Shown here one piece after another: positions 27,035 through 35,342 of a DNA stretch of 64,000 bases; position 1 is the first letter of the stretch; every line of letters begins with the position of its first letter. Made by a program: the position numbers and the translations under genes. Below the pieces are notes generated by a model. It made no database searches and was not told the DNA's origin. It saw nothing but the letters and a program-made list of their open reading frames with translations. Location: NCBI RefSeq assembly GCF_014198245.1, contig NZ_JACIHE010000022.1, positions 1 to 64,000 of the forward strand, in the 5' to 3' direction. The DNA is from Bradyrhizobium sp. cir1. Lineage in GTDB: Bacteria; Pseudomonadota; Alphaproteobacteria; Rhizobiales; Xanthobacteraceae.

Positions 27035-27199
27035 ATGGAGTACCGTAACCTGGAGTATCAGGTGGTTCAGATATCCAGCCCAACAGGCTGGAAGTGGACC
27101 GTGCAGGTTCCCGGGAGGCGCATTCTCATGTCGGAAACGAACACGATCGCCCTGTCCCCGCTATCCAATGATGGGCCGTCGTCGGTGGAGGGTACGTGA
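27035..27199 (+). CDS. Small hypothetical protein, 54 aa
   Basis: The ATG at 27035 is preceded by AAGGAG (9 nt). The product starts MEYRNLEYQVVQISSPTGWK and continues WTVQVPGRR, a beta-rich block that I recognise as a recurrent rhizobial small-protein family. Family members I recall continue with a helix where this one reads LSPLSNDGPSS, so the 3' end may be altered. Confidence 0.5.
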   Translation: MEYRNLEYQVVQISSPTGWKWTVQVPGRRILMSETNTIALSPLSNDGPSSVEGT

Positions 27200-27281
27200 G
27201 GATATCCATACCCAGTCGCGGTTTAGAACGAAGAAACCGGCCATAGATGCCTTCTTAGATGGCCTTCTGACGAAGCTGTTA

Positions 27282-27518
27282 TCACCACCCGCCGATGAGG
27301 TTGTAGCCAGCACGCTCCGGCGACGATGGTCCGTCGGGTGCGCGCGGTACGGTGATCAACCGCACCTGCAAAAGCGCGAGCGGGCTGATGTCGCTGCGAT
27401 GCTCGCAAGCAAGACCCTGTTCCCACGCGGCGAACACCAGCGCCGCCTCCTGTTGTTCGATGTCGAGCAGATCGCCCATCACCTCGGCCTCGGCCTGCTG
27501 CCGCGCTTCATGCGACAA
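27282..27518 (-). CDS. Small hypothetical protein, about 78 aa
   Basis: A helical N-terminus (SHEARQQAEAEVMGDLLDIE) leads to LVFAAWEQGLACEHRSDISP and LALLQVRLITVPRAPDG, which looks like a genuine rhizobial orphan protein. The start is unclear: TTG at 27518, or a codon up to 27555, since the frame continues as CIELSRILGGDRL. No domain known. Confidence 0.4.
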   Translation of the reverse strand: MSHEARQQAEAEVMGDLLDIEQQEAALVFAAWEQGLACEHRSDISPLALLQVRLITVPRAPDGPSSPERAGYNLIGGW

Positions 27519-27555
27519 TCTGTCGCCGCCGAGAATGCGGCTAAGTTCGATGCAT

Positions 27556-28633
27556 GAACCGATGCCCTAACCGCCGCAACTGCTAGGTTGCCGTCTGCGC
27601 CACGGCGGCGACGGAGAGTGTATGCGAACCGAGCAAAGGCTTGGCGTCGGAAGGGGGATGGTCGCGCAACTCGGCCGATCCAACGTCGCGCCGTGCGCGG
27701 CCCGCCCAACAAAAGCGACGCGGCGTTCGGTCATTGGTCCCTGCGACCGCGTCGATCGCGGTGCCAACTCGGTGGAAAGCAGCTGCCGGTAGCGCGCCCA
27801 AGTGAAGAGCTCATGGCTCATGAAGTAGGCCTCGACTTTCCCCTCGATGACGAGGCTATCGGTGTGCCGGACGTATTCTGTTAATCCTTCGGCTTGGACA
27901 GCCTAACACCGGTCCCACCCCCGTGGCGGAACTTCACGGAATATCATCATCCAGGTCACGGCTGCGTTTCCATTCGAGGTATCGGTCGGGGGAATTTCGG
28001 AACAGCATGGCCCCTCCGGTTTTCGGATTACGTCACTGGAAGCCAGTAGCGAGCACCTGGAGCCATGGCGAGTAATCCGCGCAGCTTTAATCCGTGCCCG
28101 TGCAAGACCGAAGCAGACGTACCAGAAATCCGGGCGGCGTTGACAACTGCACCGGCAACTGTTGGGGGACACGCCATCGCGGCGTTGAAAGCACAGCGCG
28201 AGATTGCCAGCCGAGATTACAAGGACGGCCGGACTCCGTGTTGGGTGGGGGCTTTGCGCAACTGACGACAACTTCCAATGGCGGCATCTTCTACGCGGAT
28301 CATTCATCGTTGGTCTGATGATGTCGTCGGGCAGAAGGTGGCTGCGCGTTGATGACTCGCGAGCCAACTATGAAAATCAATCTCGGCAACTTGCCGTCCG
28401 GGCGTCTTCGTTTTCGTTGACATCGACGACAACACGCGAGCGATGCACCGCCAGGCGCTGAGAATGCTCATACGCGAGGGCTCGGATTCAATCCCTTGCT
28501 GGCGCACATCTCGGTAATCACTTGGCGCGTGCCTACGAAGGCGAGGCGCGCAGGCCACCTATAGCGGGGCGTCCTATTCTTGCACAGGAACGATTCAAGC
28601 GACGCGAGTAAGCTGGAGTCGGCGAATGATAAC
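27556..28633. other. About 1 kb without a convincing gene
   Basis: A minus-strand piece near 27800-27890 (DSLVIEGKVEAYFMSHELF) and a plus-strand frame at 28065-28265 (PCPCKTEADVPEIRAALTT, IASRDYKDGRTPCWV) have protein-like flavour and may be relics of small genes. Neither has a proper start, and I recognise no family. Confidence 0.35.
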
Positions 28634-28852
28634 TCATTCTTCAAGCTCGTCGAGCAAGGCGATGCGCTTGTCCTGACGCTCGCGAAGGTATTCAGCAGCC
28701 GAACGCTGCGTCTTCTGCCACTCGATGCGATCTTCCGCGGTCCAAAGGAAGCACTCACGTTCGAAGCGAGTTTTCTCGCGGTCGTCGAATTCCTCGTAGA
28801 GTTTGATATCACGCTCCACTTCATCAAGTTGTTCGCGAATAGTATTAGGCAT
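28634..28852 (-). CDS. Small acidic coiled-coil protein, 72 aa
   Basis: A very charged all-helical protein (MPNTIREQLDEVERDIKLY, DREKTRFERECFLWTAEDR, AAEYLRERQDKRIALLDEL). AGGGA lies 7 nt before the ATG. It resembles small helical proteins often found near toxin or phage genes, but no function can be given. It reads away from the hairpin-repeat region. Confidence 0.55.
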   Translation of the reverse strand: MPNTIREQLDEVERDIKLYEEFDDREKTRFERECFLWTAEDRIEWQKTQRSAAEYLRERQDKRIALLDELEE

Positions 28853-29050
28853 GGCCGTCCCTTGGGGCGTTGCCTCCAGCCGTGCCGGTCATCGGCTCAA
28901 TACCAGCGGTTAGCAACAGTGGTTTGACCGATCCATGGTTTGTTCACAAAACATATTACGTGGGATTCTAAGCAGGCCCGCAGCGTGACGGCGATCTATA
29001 GCCGCCCCGTCTTGTCAGCTTTCGGAAAGGTAGTCCGCGTAAAACGCCTT
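28853..29050. other. Intergenic region before the hairpin repeats
   Basis: No gene. It contains a tts-box-like sequence at 29014-29041. Confidence 0.4.
29014..29041 (+). promoter_or_regulatory. tts-box-like sequence
   Basis: GTCAGCTTTCGGAAAGGT followed by CC at +21/22 and TA at the end has the length and spacing of a TtsI-binding tts box and aligns without gaps to the one at 40270-40297. Several positions differ, and no effector gene follows, so it may be only part of the repeat family. Confidence 0.3.
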
Positions 29051-29128
29051 TGAAGTTAGTGGCGAGTGGCAGGGACAGCGCAATGGCAACAGAACGGTCA
29101 GCGCCGAGTTATGTTCCCGCTAACTTCA
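29051..29128. repeat. Hairpin repeat A (type 1)
   Basis: Outer arms TGAAGTTAGTGG and CCCGCTAACTTCA pair over 12 bp. Inside lie the core motifs GGCAGGGACAGCGC and GCGCCGAGT separated by 19 nt. The same core recurs at four other sites. Confidence 0.65.
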
Positions 29129-29131
29129 AAT

Positions 29132-29204
29132 GGTAGCGCGGGCGGGGCAGGGACAGCCTCTGATCCAACGCAACCGAACAGCGCCGAGTCTCGCCCGCAC
29201 TGCC
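29132..29204. repeat. Hairpin repeat B (type 2)
   Basis: Outer arms GGTAGCGCGGGCG and CGCCCGCACTGCC pair with G-T wobbles. The core GGCAGGGACAGC...GCGCCGAGT is as in repeat A, but with a different outer stem. Directly follows A. Confidence 0.65.
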
Positions 29205-29315
29205 TGCGACCTGAAACTGATCGCCAAGTCACCGCCCTGTCTTGGTAGTTGCTCTAGGGCAGTCGTCCGGAGAATACACCCCTGTCAGCTTCTTGCCCCC
29301 GCTTGAAGCCGATAA
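29205..29315. other. Spacer between hairpin repeats B and C
   Basis: No gene. A further GTCAGCTT occurs at 29285, about 30 bp before repeat C. Confidence 0.4.
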
Positions 29316-29385
29316 GTTAGCGGCACGTGGCAGGGACAGCGCTTTATCGGTCCACTTCAAAGCGCCGAGTCACGTGGCCGCTAAC
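29316..29385. repeat. Hairpin repeat C (type 1)
   Basis: Arms GTTAGCGGCACGTG and CACGTGGCCGCTAAC pair over 14 bp with one bulge. Core GGCAGGGACAGCGC...GCGCCGAGT with a 19-nt loop containing TCGGTCCACTTCAA, shared with repeat D. Confidence 0.65.
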
Positions 29386-29599
29386 GTTCCCGCTGTTTAG
29401 GTCGCGCGGCTGCCACCGTGAGCCCGGTGTGATCCTTGAGGCCATCGATTACCTTGAGCGCGGCTTCGAGTTCATCTCGAAGACGCTTCGTAATCCGCAG
29501 AATGCCGCTCGCGAGCTCCTCGCGGCTGATTTCTGCACCGTGAGCAACTTTTTCTTCGAGGTCGCGTATAGCTTCGCCGACTTGTGCAGCGAGAATGTG
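29381..29599 (-). pseudogene. Possible decayed small helical protein
   Basis: The minus strand encodes 72 residues of convincing helical protein (VGEAIRDLEEKVAHGAEIS, ELASGILRITKRLRDELEA, VIDGLKDHTGLTVAAARP) but no ATG, GTG or TTG lies at the proper place and a TAG precedes it. The 3' end runs into hairpin repeat C. Probably a frameshifted gene. Confidence 0.35.
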
Positions 29600-29668
29600 C
29601 TAGGCATCATCCGGCTCCGTCCTGATTAAGGGTCCGGCATCCGCCGAACCACGGCGTAAAAATGTCCC

Positions 29669-29938
29669 CTACACGGTTGAGTAGAGCGGGTGGCGTTGCG
29701 GGAAAATCTTGTCCCACATCTCGCGTCTGAGCGCCTCGAATTCGTATAAGGTCGAAAGAGGGCAATCCGCCACCGCGTCCATTTCTGAGCCGACAACTTC
29801 AAGCCGGGATCGCCAATCGGCCAGCTGTTCTTCAGTTCGCTGTGGCCCCTACGTGTCTTCTGCCGGTGTATGGCTTGGCCTACGGACGTAGTCCTTGAAT
29901 GCTTGGATTGCCGCTACCACTTCCGTCCTAGGCACGGC
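29669..29938 (-). pseudogene. Frameshifted small hypothetical gene
   Basis: From a GTG near 29938 the minus strand gives VPRTEVVAAIQAFKDYVRR, stops after SHTPAEDT, and continues in another frame as EEQLADWRSRLEVVGSEMD, then TLYEFEALRREMWDKIFP. Together they form a plausible 85-residue helical protein, so one frame break has inactivated it. Confidence 0.35.
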
Positions 29939-30073
29939 GGTTACTCCTATGAGCGGAGCCAGCTCGAACAGTTGCTGGCCAAGGGTTTTAATATGACAGC
30001 ACGCGGGGAGGCGGCAACCCACTGGTGCGGGTAGGTGCCCTCCGGTACTTTTCGACGATTTTGCTTTGGTTGC
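29939..30073. other. Intergenic stretch
   Basis: No feature seen before the next repeat block. Confidence 0.3.
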
Positions 30074-30103
30074 CCCCTTGGGAATTTAAGCCTCTCGGGA
30101 GCG
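30074..30103. repeat. Dispersed repeat, copy 1
   Basis: CCCTTGGGAATTTAAGCC and CTCTCGGGAGC recur almost unchanged at 30715-30744. In both places the motif lies about 60 bp before sequence related to the hairpin repeat. Confidence 0.6.
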
Positions 30104-30133
30104 AGCGCGGTCAGCTTTGCTAGCAGACGGTGT

Positions 30134-30210
30134 TGAAATTAAAGGTGCGTGGCAGCGACAGCGCGCATCGGTCCACTTTCAAGCGCCGAGTCACGTTGCC
30201 GCTAACTTCA
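30134..30210. repeat. Hairpin repeat D (type 1, partly decayed)
   Basis: The right arm CACGTTGCCGCTAACTTCA is intact. The left arm (TGAAATTAAAGGTGCGTG) has several mismatches. Core GGCAGCGACAGCGC...GCGCCGAGT, loop with TCGGTCCACTTTCAA as in C. Confidence 0.6.
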
Positions 30211-30212
30211 CT

Positions 30213-30285
30213 GGCAGCGCGGGCGTGGTGGGGACAGCGTCCGATCCCTCCCAGCTGACCGGCGCCGAGTCGCGCCCGCGCTGGC
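30213..30285. repeat. Hairpin repeat E (type 2)
   Basis: Arms GCAGCGCGGGCG and CGCCCGCGCTGGC pair over about 11 bp. Core GGGGACAGCG...GGCGCCGAGT, loop with CCGATCC similar to repeat B. Directly follows D, so the type 1-type 2 order of A-B is repeated. Confidence 0.65.
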
Positions 30286-30305
30286 TACGGTCACTGAGAT
30301 TGAGA

Positions 30306-30596
30306 TCATTCGGGGCACTCGGCTAGGAGCGGGAGAACATTGTCTGGTTGAATGTCGTCGGCCGTTGTCTTGATGTACTTGTGCCCGTTGTGCGTGGCCC
30401 CAACCACACCAACCCTGCGTCCATTTTCTTCGACATAGAACTCCCATTCGGCGCTCTCGATATCTTTGACAACCTGATCGATGGACCGCTTCCACGGCTT
30501 TCCATCGGGGTTTACTCCGCCGACATGTGTTATTCTTTCGTGAGGATTCTTTCTGTCCGTCTTGTTGGCGTAACGAATGCGTGCGCGTTTGGTCAT
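30306..30596 (-). CDS. DUF3892 family small protein
   Basis: A 96-residue protein: MTKRARIRYANKTDRKNPH, ERITHVGGVNPDGKPWKRS, then AEWEFYVEENGRRVGVVGA and HKYIKTTADDIQPDNVLPL. The ITHVGG...W...I motif series fits DUF3892, a small family of unknown function found on chromosomes and phages. The ATG at 30596 has GGGAGA 7 nt before. A Met five codons further up lacks a site. Confidence 0.75.
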   Translation of the reverse strand: MTKRARIRYANKTDRKNPHERITHVGGVNPDGKPWKRSIDQVVKDIESAEWEFYVEENGRRVGVVGATHNGHKYIKTTADDIQPDNVLPLLAECPE

Positions 30597-30714
30597 TTGA
30601 GTCTCTCCCAAATCTGCAAGCCTGAGGCACTAGCTTAGACCGGAGCAGTCAATTCGACCGGCTGCCAATTCAGGTAGGTGCTTCCAGTCCTTCTCAGCGA
30701 TACTCCTTGATCGC

Positions 30715-30744
30715 ACCCCTTGGGAATTTGAGCCTCTCGGGAGC
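30715..30744. repeat. Dispersed repeat, copy 2
   Basis: Near-identical to 30074-30103 (CCCTTGGGAATTTGAGCC, CTCTCGGGAGC). The repeat unit that should follow is interrupted by the IS21 insertion 38 bp downstream and continues after it (GAAGTTAGCGGC at 33571). Confidence 0.6.
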
Positions 30745-30998
30745 AAAGGTGGCCAGCCTCAGTCTTCGGGGACGGGCTGGCCTGCGCGTTCCAGACGATG
30801 GTGATCACCAATTCCAGGCCATCGTGATCACTCATTCCAGGGCATCGTGATCACCGTTTCCAGGGGATCGTGATCACCAATTCCACGGGATCGTGATCGG
30901 TATCTCCAGCGGATCGTGATCGGGGACAGCGAGCCGGACACCACTGACAGTCTGCAACCCAGGTAGCTTGGTCTTTTGCCCGATAGCAGAGGATCGAG

Positions 30999-32537
30999 AT
31001 GCCGACAGAGAGACTGTCCATGCGCCAAATTCGCGAAGTTTTACGCCTGCACTACAGCGTCGGCATGTCGCAGCGCGTTGTTGCCCGCAGCCTCGGCCTG
31101 GCCCAGGGCACGGTCAACAAGTACCTCAACCTGGCACGCCGGGCCGGCCTGACGTGGCCGTTGCCGCCGGAGCTCGATGACGATGCCCGGCTCGAGACCC
31201 GCCTGTTTCCGCCACCGTCCGATCTACCCAGCGATGAGCGTCCGCAGCCGGATTGGGCGCTCGTTCATCGCGAGTTGCGGCGGAGGAACGTCACGTTGAT
31301 GCTGTTGTGGGAGGAGTATTGCGACCCCAAGTCCGACAGTTTCAGCTATTCGTGGTTCTGCGAACGTTACAGGGAATGGGCTGGCCGCCTCAAGCCGACC
31401 TTGCGTCAAGTTCATGTCGCCGGCGAGAAGCTGTTCGTTGACTATTCCGGCCACACGCTCGAGGTGGTCGATGGGCTCACCGGCGAGATGCGCACGGCGC
31501 AGATCTTCGTCGCCGTGCTCGGTGCTTCCAACTACACATACGCCGAAGCCAGCCTCAGCCAGAGCCTGCCGGACTGGATCGGCTCCCATATCCGGGCCTT
31601 TGGCTTTTTCGGCGGTGTGGCCCGGCAGACGGTGAGCGACAATCTCAAGGCCGGCATCACCCGGGCCTGCTTTCACGAGCCGATGGTCAACCGGACCTAT
31701 GCCGATCTTGCCTGCCATTACCTCACTGCCATCGTTCCGGCACGGCCGTATCGGCCACGCGACAAGGCCAAGGTCGAAGTCGGCGTCCAAATCGTCGGGC
31801 GATGGATTCTGGCGCGCCTGCGCAACCGCCGTTTCTTCTCACTCGCCGCTCTCAACGAGGCGATTCACGCACTGCTCATCGACCTCAACAACCGACCGCT
31901 ACGGAGTTGGGGACGAAGCCGGCGCGAGCTGTTCGAGGAGCTCGACCGACCAGCGCTGACCCCGTTGCCCGACGAACCCTACGAGTACGCTGAGTGGAAG
32001 CGCTGTCGGGTGAACCTCGATTATCATGTCGAGATTGCCAAGCATTACTACAGCGTGCCTCACAACCTGGTGCATGAGGAGGTCGAGGCACGGATCACCC
32101 TAAAAACCGTCGAGATTTTCCTGCGCGGCAAGCGCGTCGCCTCCCATCTGCGCAGCTCTCTGCCGCATCGACCAACGACGATTGCCGAGCATATGCCAAG
32201 CTCACATCGCCGCTACCGCGACTGGACCCATGAGCGCATCCGCTCCGAAGCCGCCAAGGTCGGGCCCGACGCCGAGACCCTGATCGAGGTCATCCTCCGG
32301 TCGCGGCCGCATCCGGAACAAGGCTTCCGCTCGGCCATCGGCATTCTCGGACTGGTCAAGCGCTATGGTCAGGAACGCGTCGACGCCGCCTGCGCCCGTG
32401 CGCTGCTGCTCAATGCCCGTTCCTATAAGTCGGTCGCTGCCATCCTCAAGAACGCCACCGACAAAAACGCTTCTCCCGCCCAGGAGGCGCCCGTCCTTTT
32501 CCACGCGAACATCCGCGGCCGCAGCTACTACAACTAA
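30999..32537 (+). CDS. istA: IS21-family transposase IstA
   Basis: 512 residues. The N-terminal HTH reads SMRQIREVLRLHYSVGMSQR and SLGLAQGTVNKYL. The integrase core starts near 135 with LFVDYSGHTL (first Asp), has the second Asp in VSDNLKAGIT, and the Glu in the DKAKVEVGVQ segment, so the DDE triad is complete. A C-terminal beta domain (LDYHVEIAKHYYSVPHNLV) follows. It catalyses cut-and-paste/circle transposition with IstB. ATG at 30999, preceded by GAGAT. It ends 13 bp before istB. Confidence 0.95.
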   Translation: MPTERLSMRQIREVLRLHYSVGMSQRVVARSLGLAQGTVNKYLNLARRAGLTWPLPPELDDDARLETRLFPPPSDLPSDERPQPDWALVHRELRRRNVTLMLLWEEYCDPKSDSFSYSWFCERYREWAGRLKPTLRQVHVAGEKLFVDYSGHTLEVVDGLTGEMRTAQIFVAVLGASNYTYAEASLSQSLPDWIGSHIRAFGFFGGVARQTVSDNLKAGITRACFHEPMVNRTYADLACHYLTAIVPARPYRPRDKAKVEVGVQIVGRWILARLRNRRFFSLAALNEAIHALLIDLNNRPLRSWGRSRRELFEELDRPALTPLPDEPYEYAEWKRCRVNLDYHVEIAKHYYSVPHNLVHEEVEARITLKTVEIFLRGKRVASHLRSSLPHRPTTIAEHMPSSHRRYRDWTHERIRSEAAKVGPDAETLIEVILRSRPHPEQGFRSAIGILGLVKRYGQERVDAACARALLLNARSYKSVAAILKNATDKNASPAQEAPVLFHANIRGRSYYN

Positions 32538-32550
32538 TCAGGAGATCATT

Positions 32551-33294
32551 GTGCTCATTCATCCGACCGTCGAACGCCTGCGCGCGCTCGGCCTCACTGC
32601 CATGGCCGATACCCTCATCGAACTGCAGAACAATCCCGAGGCCGCCGACATGCCACACCCCGATTGGCTCGGTCTCCTCGTCGATCGCGAGGTCACCGCT
32701 CGCGACAACCGACGTCTCGTGCGGCGCTTGCGTAGTGCCAAGCTCCGCCAGGCTGCCGCCATCGAGAATGTCGACTATCGCACCGCTCGTGGTCTCGACC
32801 GTTCGCTCTTTCAGAGCCTCGCCACCTGTCAATGGATCCGCGAGCACAACCATCTCGTCATCGTCGGTCCGACCGGCACCGGCAAGTCTTGGCTGGCTTG
32901 CGCGCTCGGCAACAGAGCCTGCCGCGACGGCTTCTCGGTCCTCTACAAGCGCGTGCCCCGCTTGTTCGCCGATCTCGCCCAGGCACGTGGCGAAGGCCGT
33001 CTCGCCCGCCTGATCGCGGCGCTGGAGCGCGTCAACCTGCTCATCCTAGACGACTGGGGACCCGAAGCGCTCTCCGCCGACCAGCGCCGTGATCTACTCG
33101 AGATCGTCGATGATCGCTACGACAAGGGATCATTGTTGATCACAAGTCAGGTCCCCGTGTCGCAATGGCATGACGTGATTGCCGATCCCACCCTCGGCGA
33201 CGCCATATTGGACCGCATCATTCACAACGCCCACCGCATCGAGCTTAAGGGCGACAGCCTGCGTCGTCGGGCCGACGATAGGACAGCAGCGTGA
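32551..33294 (+). CDS. istB: IS21-family helper ATPase IstB
   Basis: 247 residues, DnaC-like AAA+ ATPase that selects target DNA and stimulates IstA. Walker A GPTGTGKSW, Walker B LLILDDWGPE and sensor SLLITSQVP are all intact. The GTG at 32551 has GGAGA 5 nt upstream. The open frame extends further 5' inside istA but homologues start at LIHPTVERLRALG. Translationally close to istA, as usual in the family. Confidence 0.95.
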   Translation: MLIHPTVERLRALGLTAMADTLIELQNNPEAADMPHPDWLGLLVDREVTARDNRRLVRRLRSAKLRQAAAIENVDYRTARGLDRSLFQSLATCQWIREHNHLVIVGPTGTGKSWLACALGNRACRDGFSVLYKRVPRLFADLAQARGEGRLARLIAALERVNLLILDDWGPEALSADQRRDLLEIVDDRYDKGSLLITSQVPVSQWHDVIADPTLGDAILDRIIHNAHRIELKGDSLRRRADDRTAA

Positions 33295-33676
33295 CCACCG
33301 CGCGCCCGATCGCCCCACCGGCCCACAGGTCCCTCCCGCGCGCGCCGCTGCGCCGCTCGTGGGGGCACTCCGCGCCGCGCGCGGGGCCCTCCCATGGACC
33401 GCTGGACCGATCTCCGAACCCTCCCGCCCGTCTTGACCAGGAAGACCATTTCCAGCAGACATAAACACGTCAGTCGTGTTCGCCTCTGCAAGTGATCACC
33501 ATCGTCTGGAATGAGTGATCGCGATCGCCTGGAACGACTGATCACCATCCGTGGAATACGCACTGGCCACCGAAGTTAGCGGCTCAAATCCATGGGCGCA
33601 GTACGGGCCAACGGATGCACGTATTCGAGCGGCACATCACGTCCCTACTGTTCTTACCGACACCGATTGCAGTATC

Positions 33677-33832
33677 ATGCGCGAGGCATTCGGGCGCTGT
33701 TCGGCGCTGCTCCATAGCCAACCAGGAGAGATCAATCCGAGGCTGGCTGCGCCTTCCGCTATCAAGGCCGAGCTAGATGCGCTGGAGAAATGGATCGCCG
33801 AAATCCGCGCCCGCCAAGAGAAAGCTGCTTGA
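33677..33832 (+). CDS. Small hypothetical protein, about 51 aa
   Basis: The likely product is a short helical protein (MREAFGRCSALLHSQPGEI, AIKAELDALEKWIAEIRARQ). The start is unsure, since the frame is open back to 33551 and no good ribosome-binding site is seen. Function unknown. Confidence 0.35.
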   Translation: MREAFGRCSALLHSQPGEINPRLAAPSAIKAELDALEKWIAEIRARQEKAA

Positions 33833-34052
33833 TCAAACTCAAACACGGCCAGGTCAAAAAAACGACACCAACGGCGGCGCCGCGTTATCTTGCGATTCCA
33901 GCCACTACATCGAAAGGCTAGCTCGGTTGACAAGCTACGAATAGCGGCATCTGAAAACCTATGGCAGGGAGAATCTGTCAATCTCCCTCTCATTTGGCAA
34001 ACGTGCAAGTCCTGTGGCGATGCTCGTGAGCGCGGTCGCTGATGAACATCGC
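33833..34052. other. Intergenic stretch
   Basis: No feature that I can support. Confidence 0.3.
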
Positions 34053-34931
34053 TCAAAAATCAACAAGAAGCGCGTACTCAACAAGCCGGGCATCAATGTC
34101 GAGATCCCCGATACGCTTGCGGACAGCGGTAAGCTCTCCGAAGTAGCTTACCTTCCAGCGCGTCCGGCTTGGATCGATGTTGCGCATCATTTCTTGGAAA
34201 TAGGGATAGTCGACCTCCGAGACGGAGTGCCCCATGACAAGAAGTTTCTCGACGGGGCGATCTTGCGGAAGAACGCTTGGTCTCTGAATGATCTCCTCAG
34301 TCGGCTTGAACGTTTCTTTGAAATAGGAATCAAAGGCTTGGCCTTCCACGACTGTGTCGGCATCCTCCGGATCGGTGCTAATCCGATAGGGATCAAGATT
34401 GTCGTCCGGCTCCTGGCCGTGTCCAGGCACGAGCTGCGCCTCCGGGTCGCTCGCCGCTCCGTGGATGTGCAGGATGTTTTGATATACCAGATCCCTGCAA
34501 CGCCTCTACAACCTGCCTTGAAGTTCAAGAAGGAGGCTGATGGATCAATCGGAAGCCGCAGGTTCTCAACTGGCGGAGCGTGTGGGATGCGCAGCTGCCG
34601 GATCCAATCTCCAAAGCGCGCTCTCTTCGAAATCGCATCGACGACTTGCTCGATCTCATACTGGTGGTCGTGGTGATATGCGTCGCTCCATTCCTCAGCA
34701 CCGTAAGATAAAGGAATCGGATGCATCCTCGATCAGCGTATCACTATCGAAGTGCGCGAGCCGGGCCTCGAACTCGCGCCAAAACGCCGCGTTGACATGG
34801 AAATAGCGTTCCGCGACCTGATACGTCGCATGGTCGACCGCCTTCAGGTATTCACCGAACGCCCTGTATGACGATTGAATTCCGTGATGCAGATCGAACC
34901 CGTTGCCAATGATGTAGAGTGTTTCACTCAA
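34053..34931 (-). pseudogene. AbiH-family abortive-infection gene, multiply frameshifted
   Basis: Three minus-strand frames join into one AbiH-like protein of about 300 residues. Frame 1 (34931-34695) gives MSETLYIIGNGFDLHHGI and FWREFEARLAHFDSDTLIE. Frame 2 (to about 34480) gives WSDAYHHDHQYEIEQVVDA and LRLPIDPSASFLNF. Frame 3 (34430-34053) gives EPDDNLDPYRISTDPEDAD, VMGHSVSEVDYPYF and WKVSYFGELTAVRKRI. The GNGFD..H and GHS..D motifs are the AbiH hallmarks. At least two frame breaks and lost codons make it inactive. Confidence 0.75.
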
Positions 34932-35342
34932 AGATCATCCTTCTCAACAGCGTGCGGTGCCTATCCGAGACTTCGATCGATTCCGCTCCCCGAGCCGAAC
35001 AGAGCGGATTTGCCAATCCACGACGAGGCAGGAAAATGCCTCCATACCGCGCTCGAGGGCCTGCCGCCCGGCAAAGGTCCGATTCGCGCGCTGCACGTCG
35101 GTGATCCCAGATCCGACTAAGCAGAGAAGGTGTAGTTTCAAGCGGCTGGATTTGGGCTGGAACGCGAGCCCGTCGAAGCCCATGCGATTGCTCTGAAATG
35201 AACAGGAAGTATTCAATCAGCACTCTCACGCTGGGCATTCCTCAGTCAAAACGCTTTGCAATCGGTTCGCCGCCGCTACTGTGAAAGAGAGGGCGCCAGT
35301 CTTTACGGGCCGCGTCGCATGCTGAACGAGACAATTCTACAC
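34932..35342. other. Stretch without a convincing gene
   Basis: Open frames on both strands lack recognisable domains. Nothing called. Confidence 0.3.

Larger units (their letters stand above)
30783..33562 (+). mobile_element. Complete IS21-family insertion sequence
   Basis: 2780 bp between TGCG and CGCA ends, flanked by a 6-bp direct repeat CTGGCC (30777-30782 and 33563-33568), the target duplication. Multiple GGATCGTGATCACC-type sites near the left end (30787-30930) and two or three near the right end (33490-33550) are the transposase-binding repeats. Both genes are intact, so the element may still be active. Confidence 0.92.

Noticed and set aside
26817..27557. 246-codon plus-strand frame as a gene
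   Set aside because: It runs across the small gene at 27035 and opposite the one at 27282 and has low-complexity Arg/Pro/Ser composition.
29051..30285. CRISPR-like array in the repeat region
   Set aside because: The repeats are long imperfect hairpins at irregular distances, with no identical short direct repeats and regular spacers, and no cas genes are in the window.
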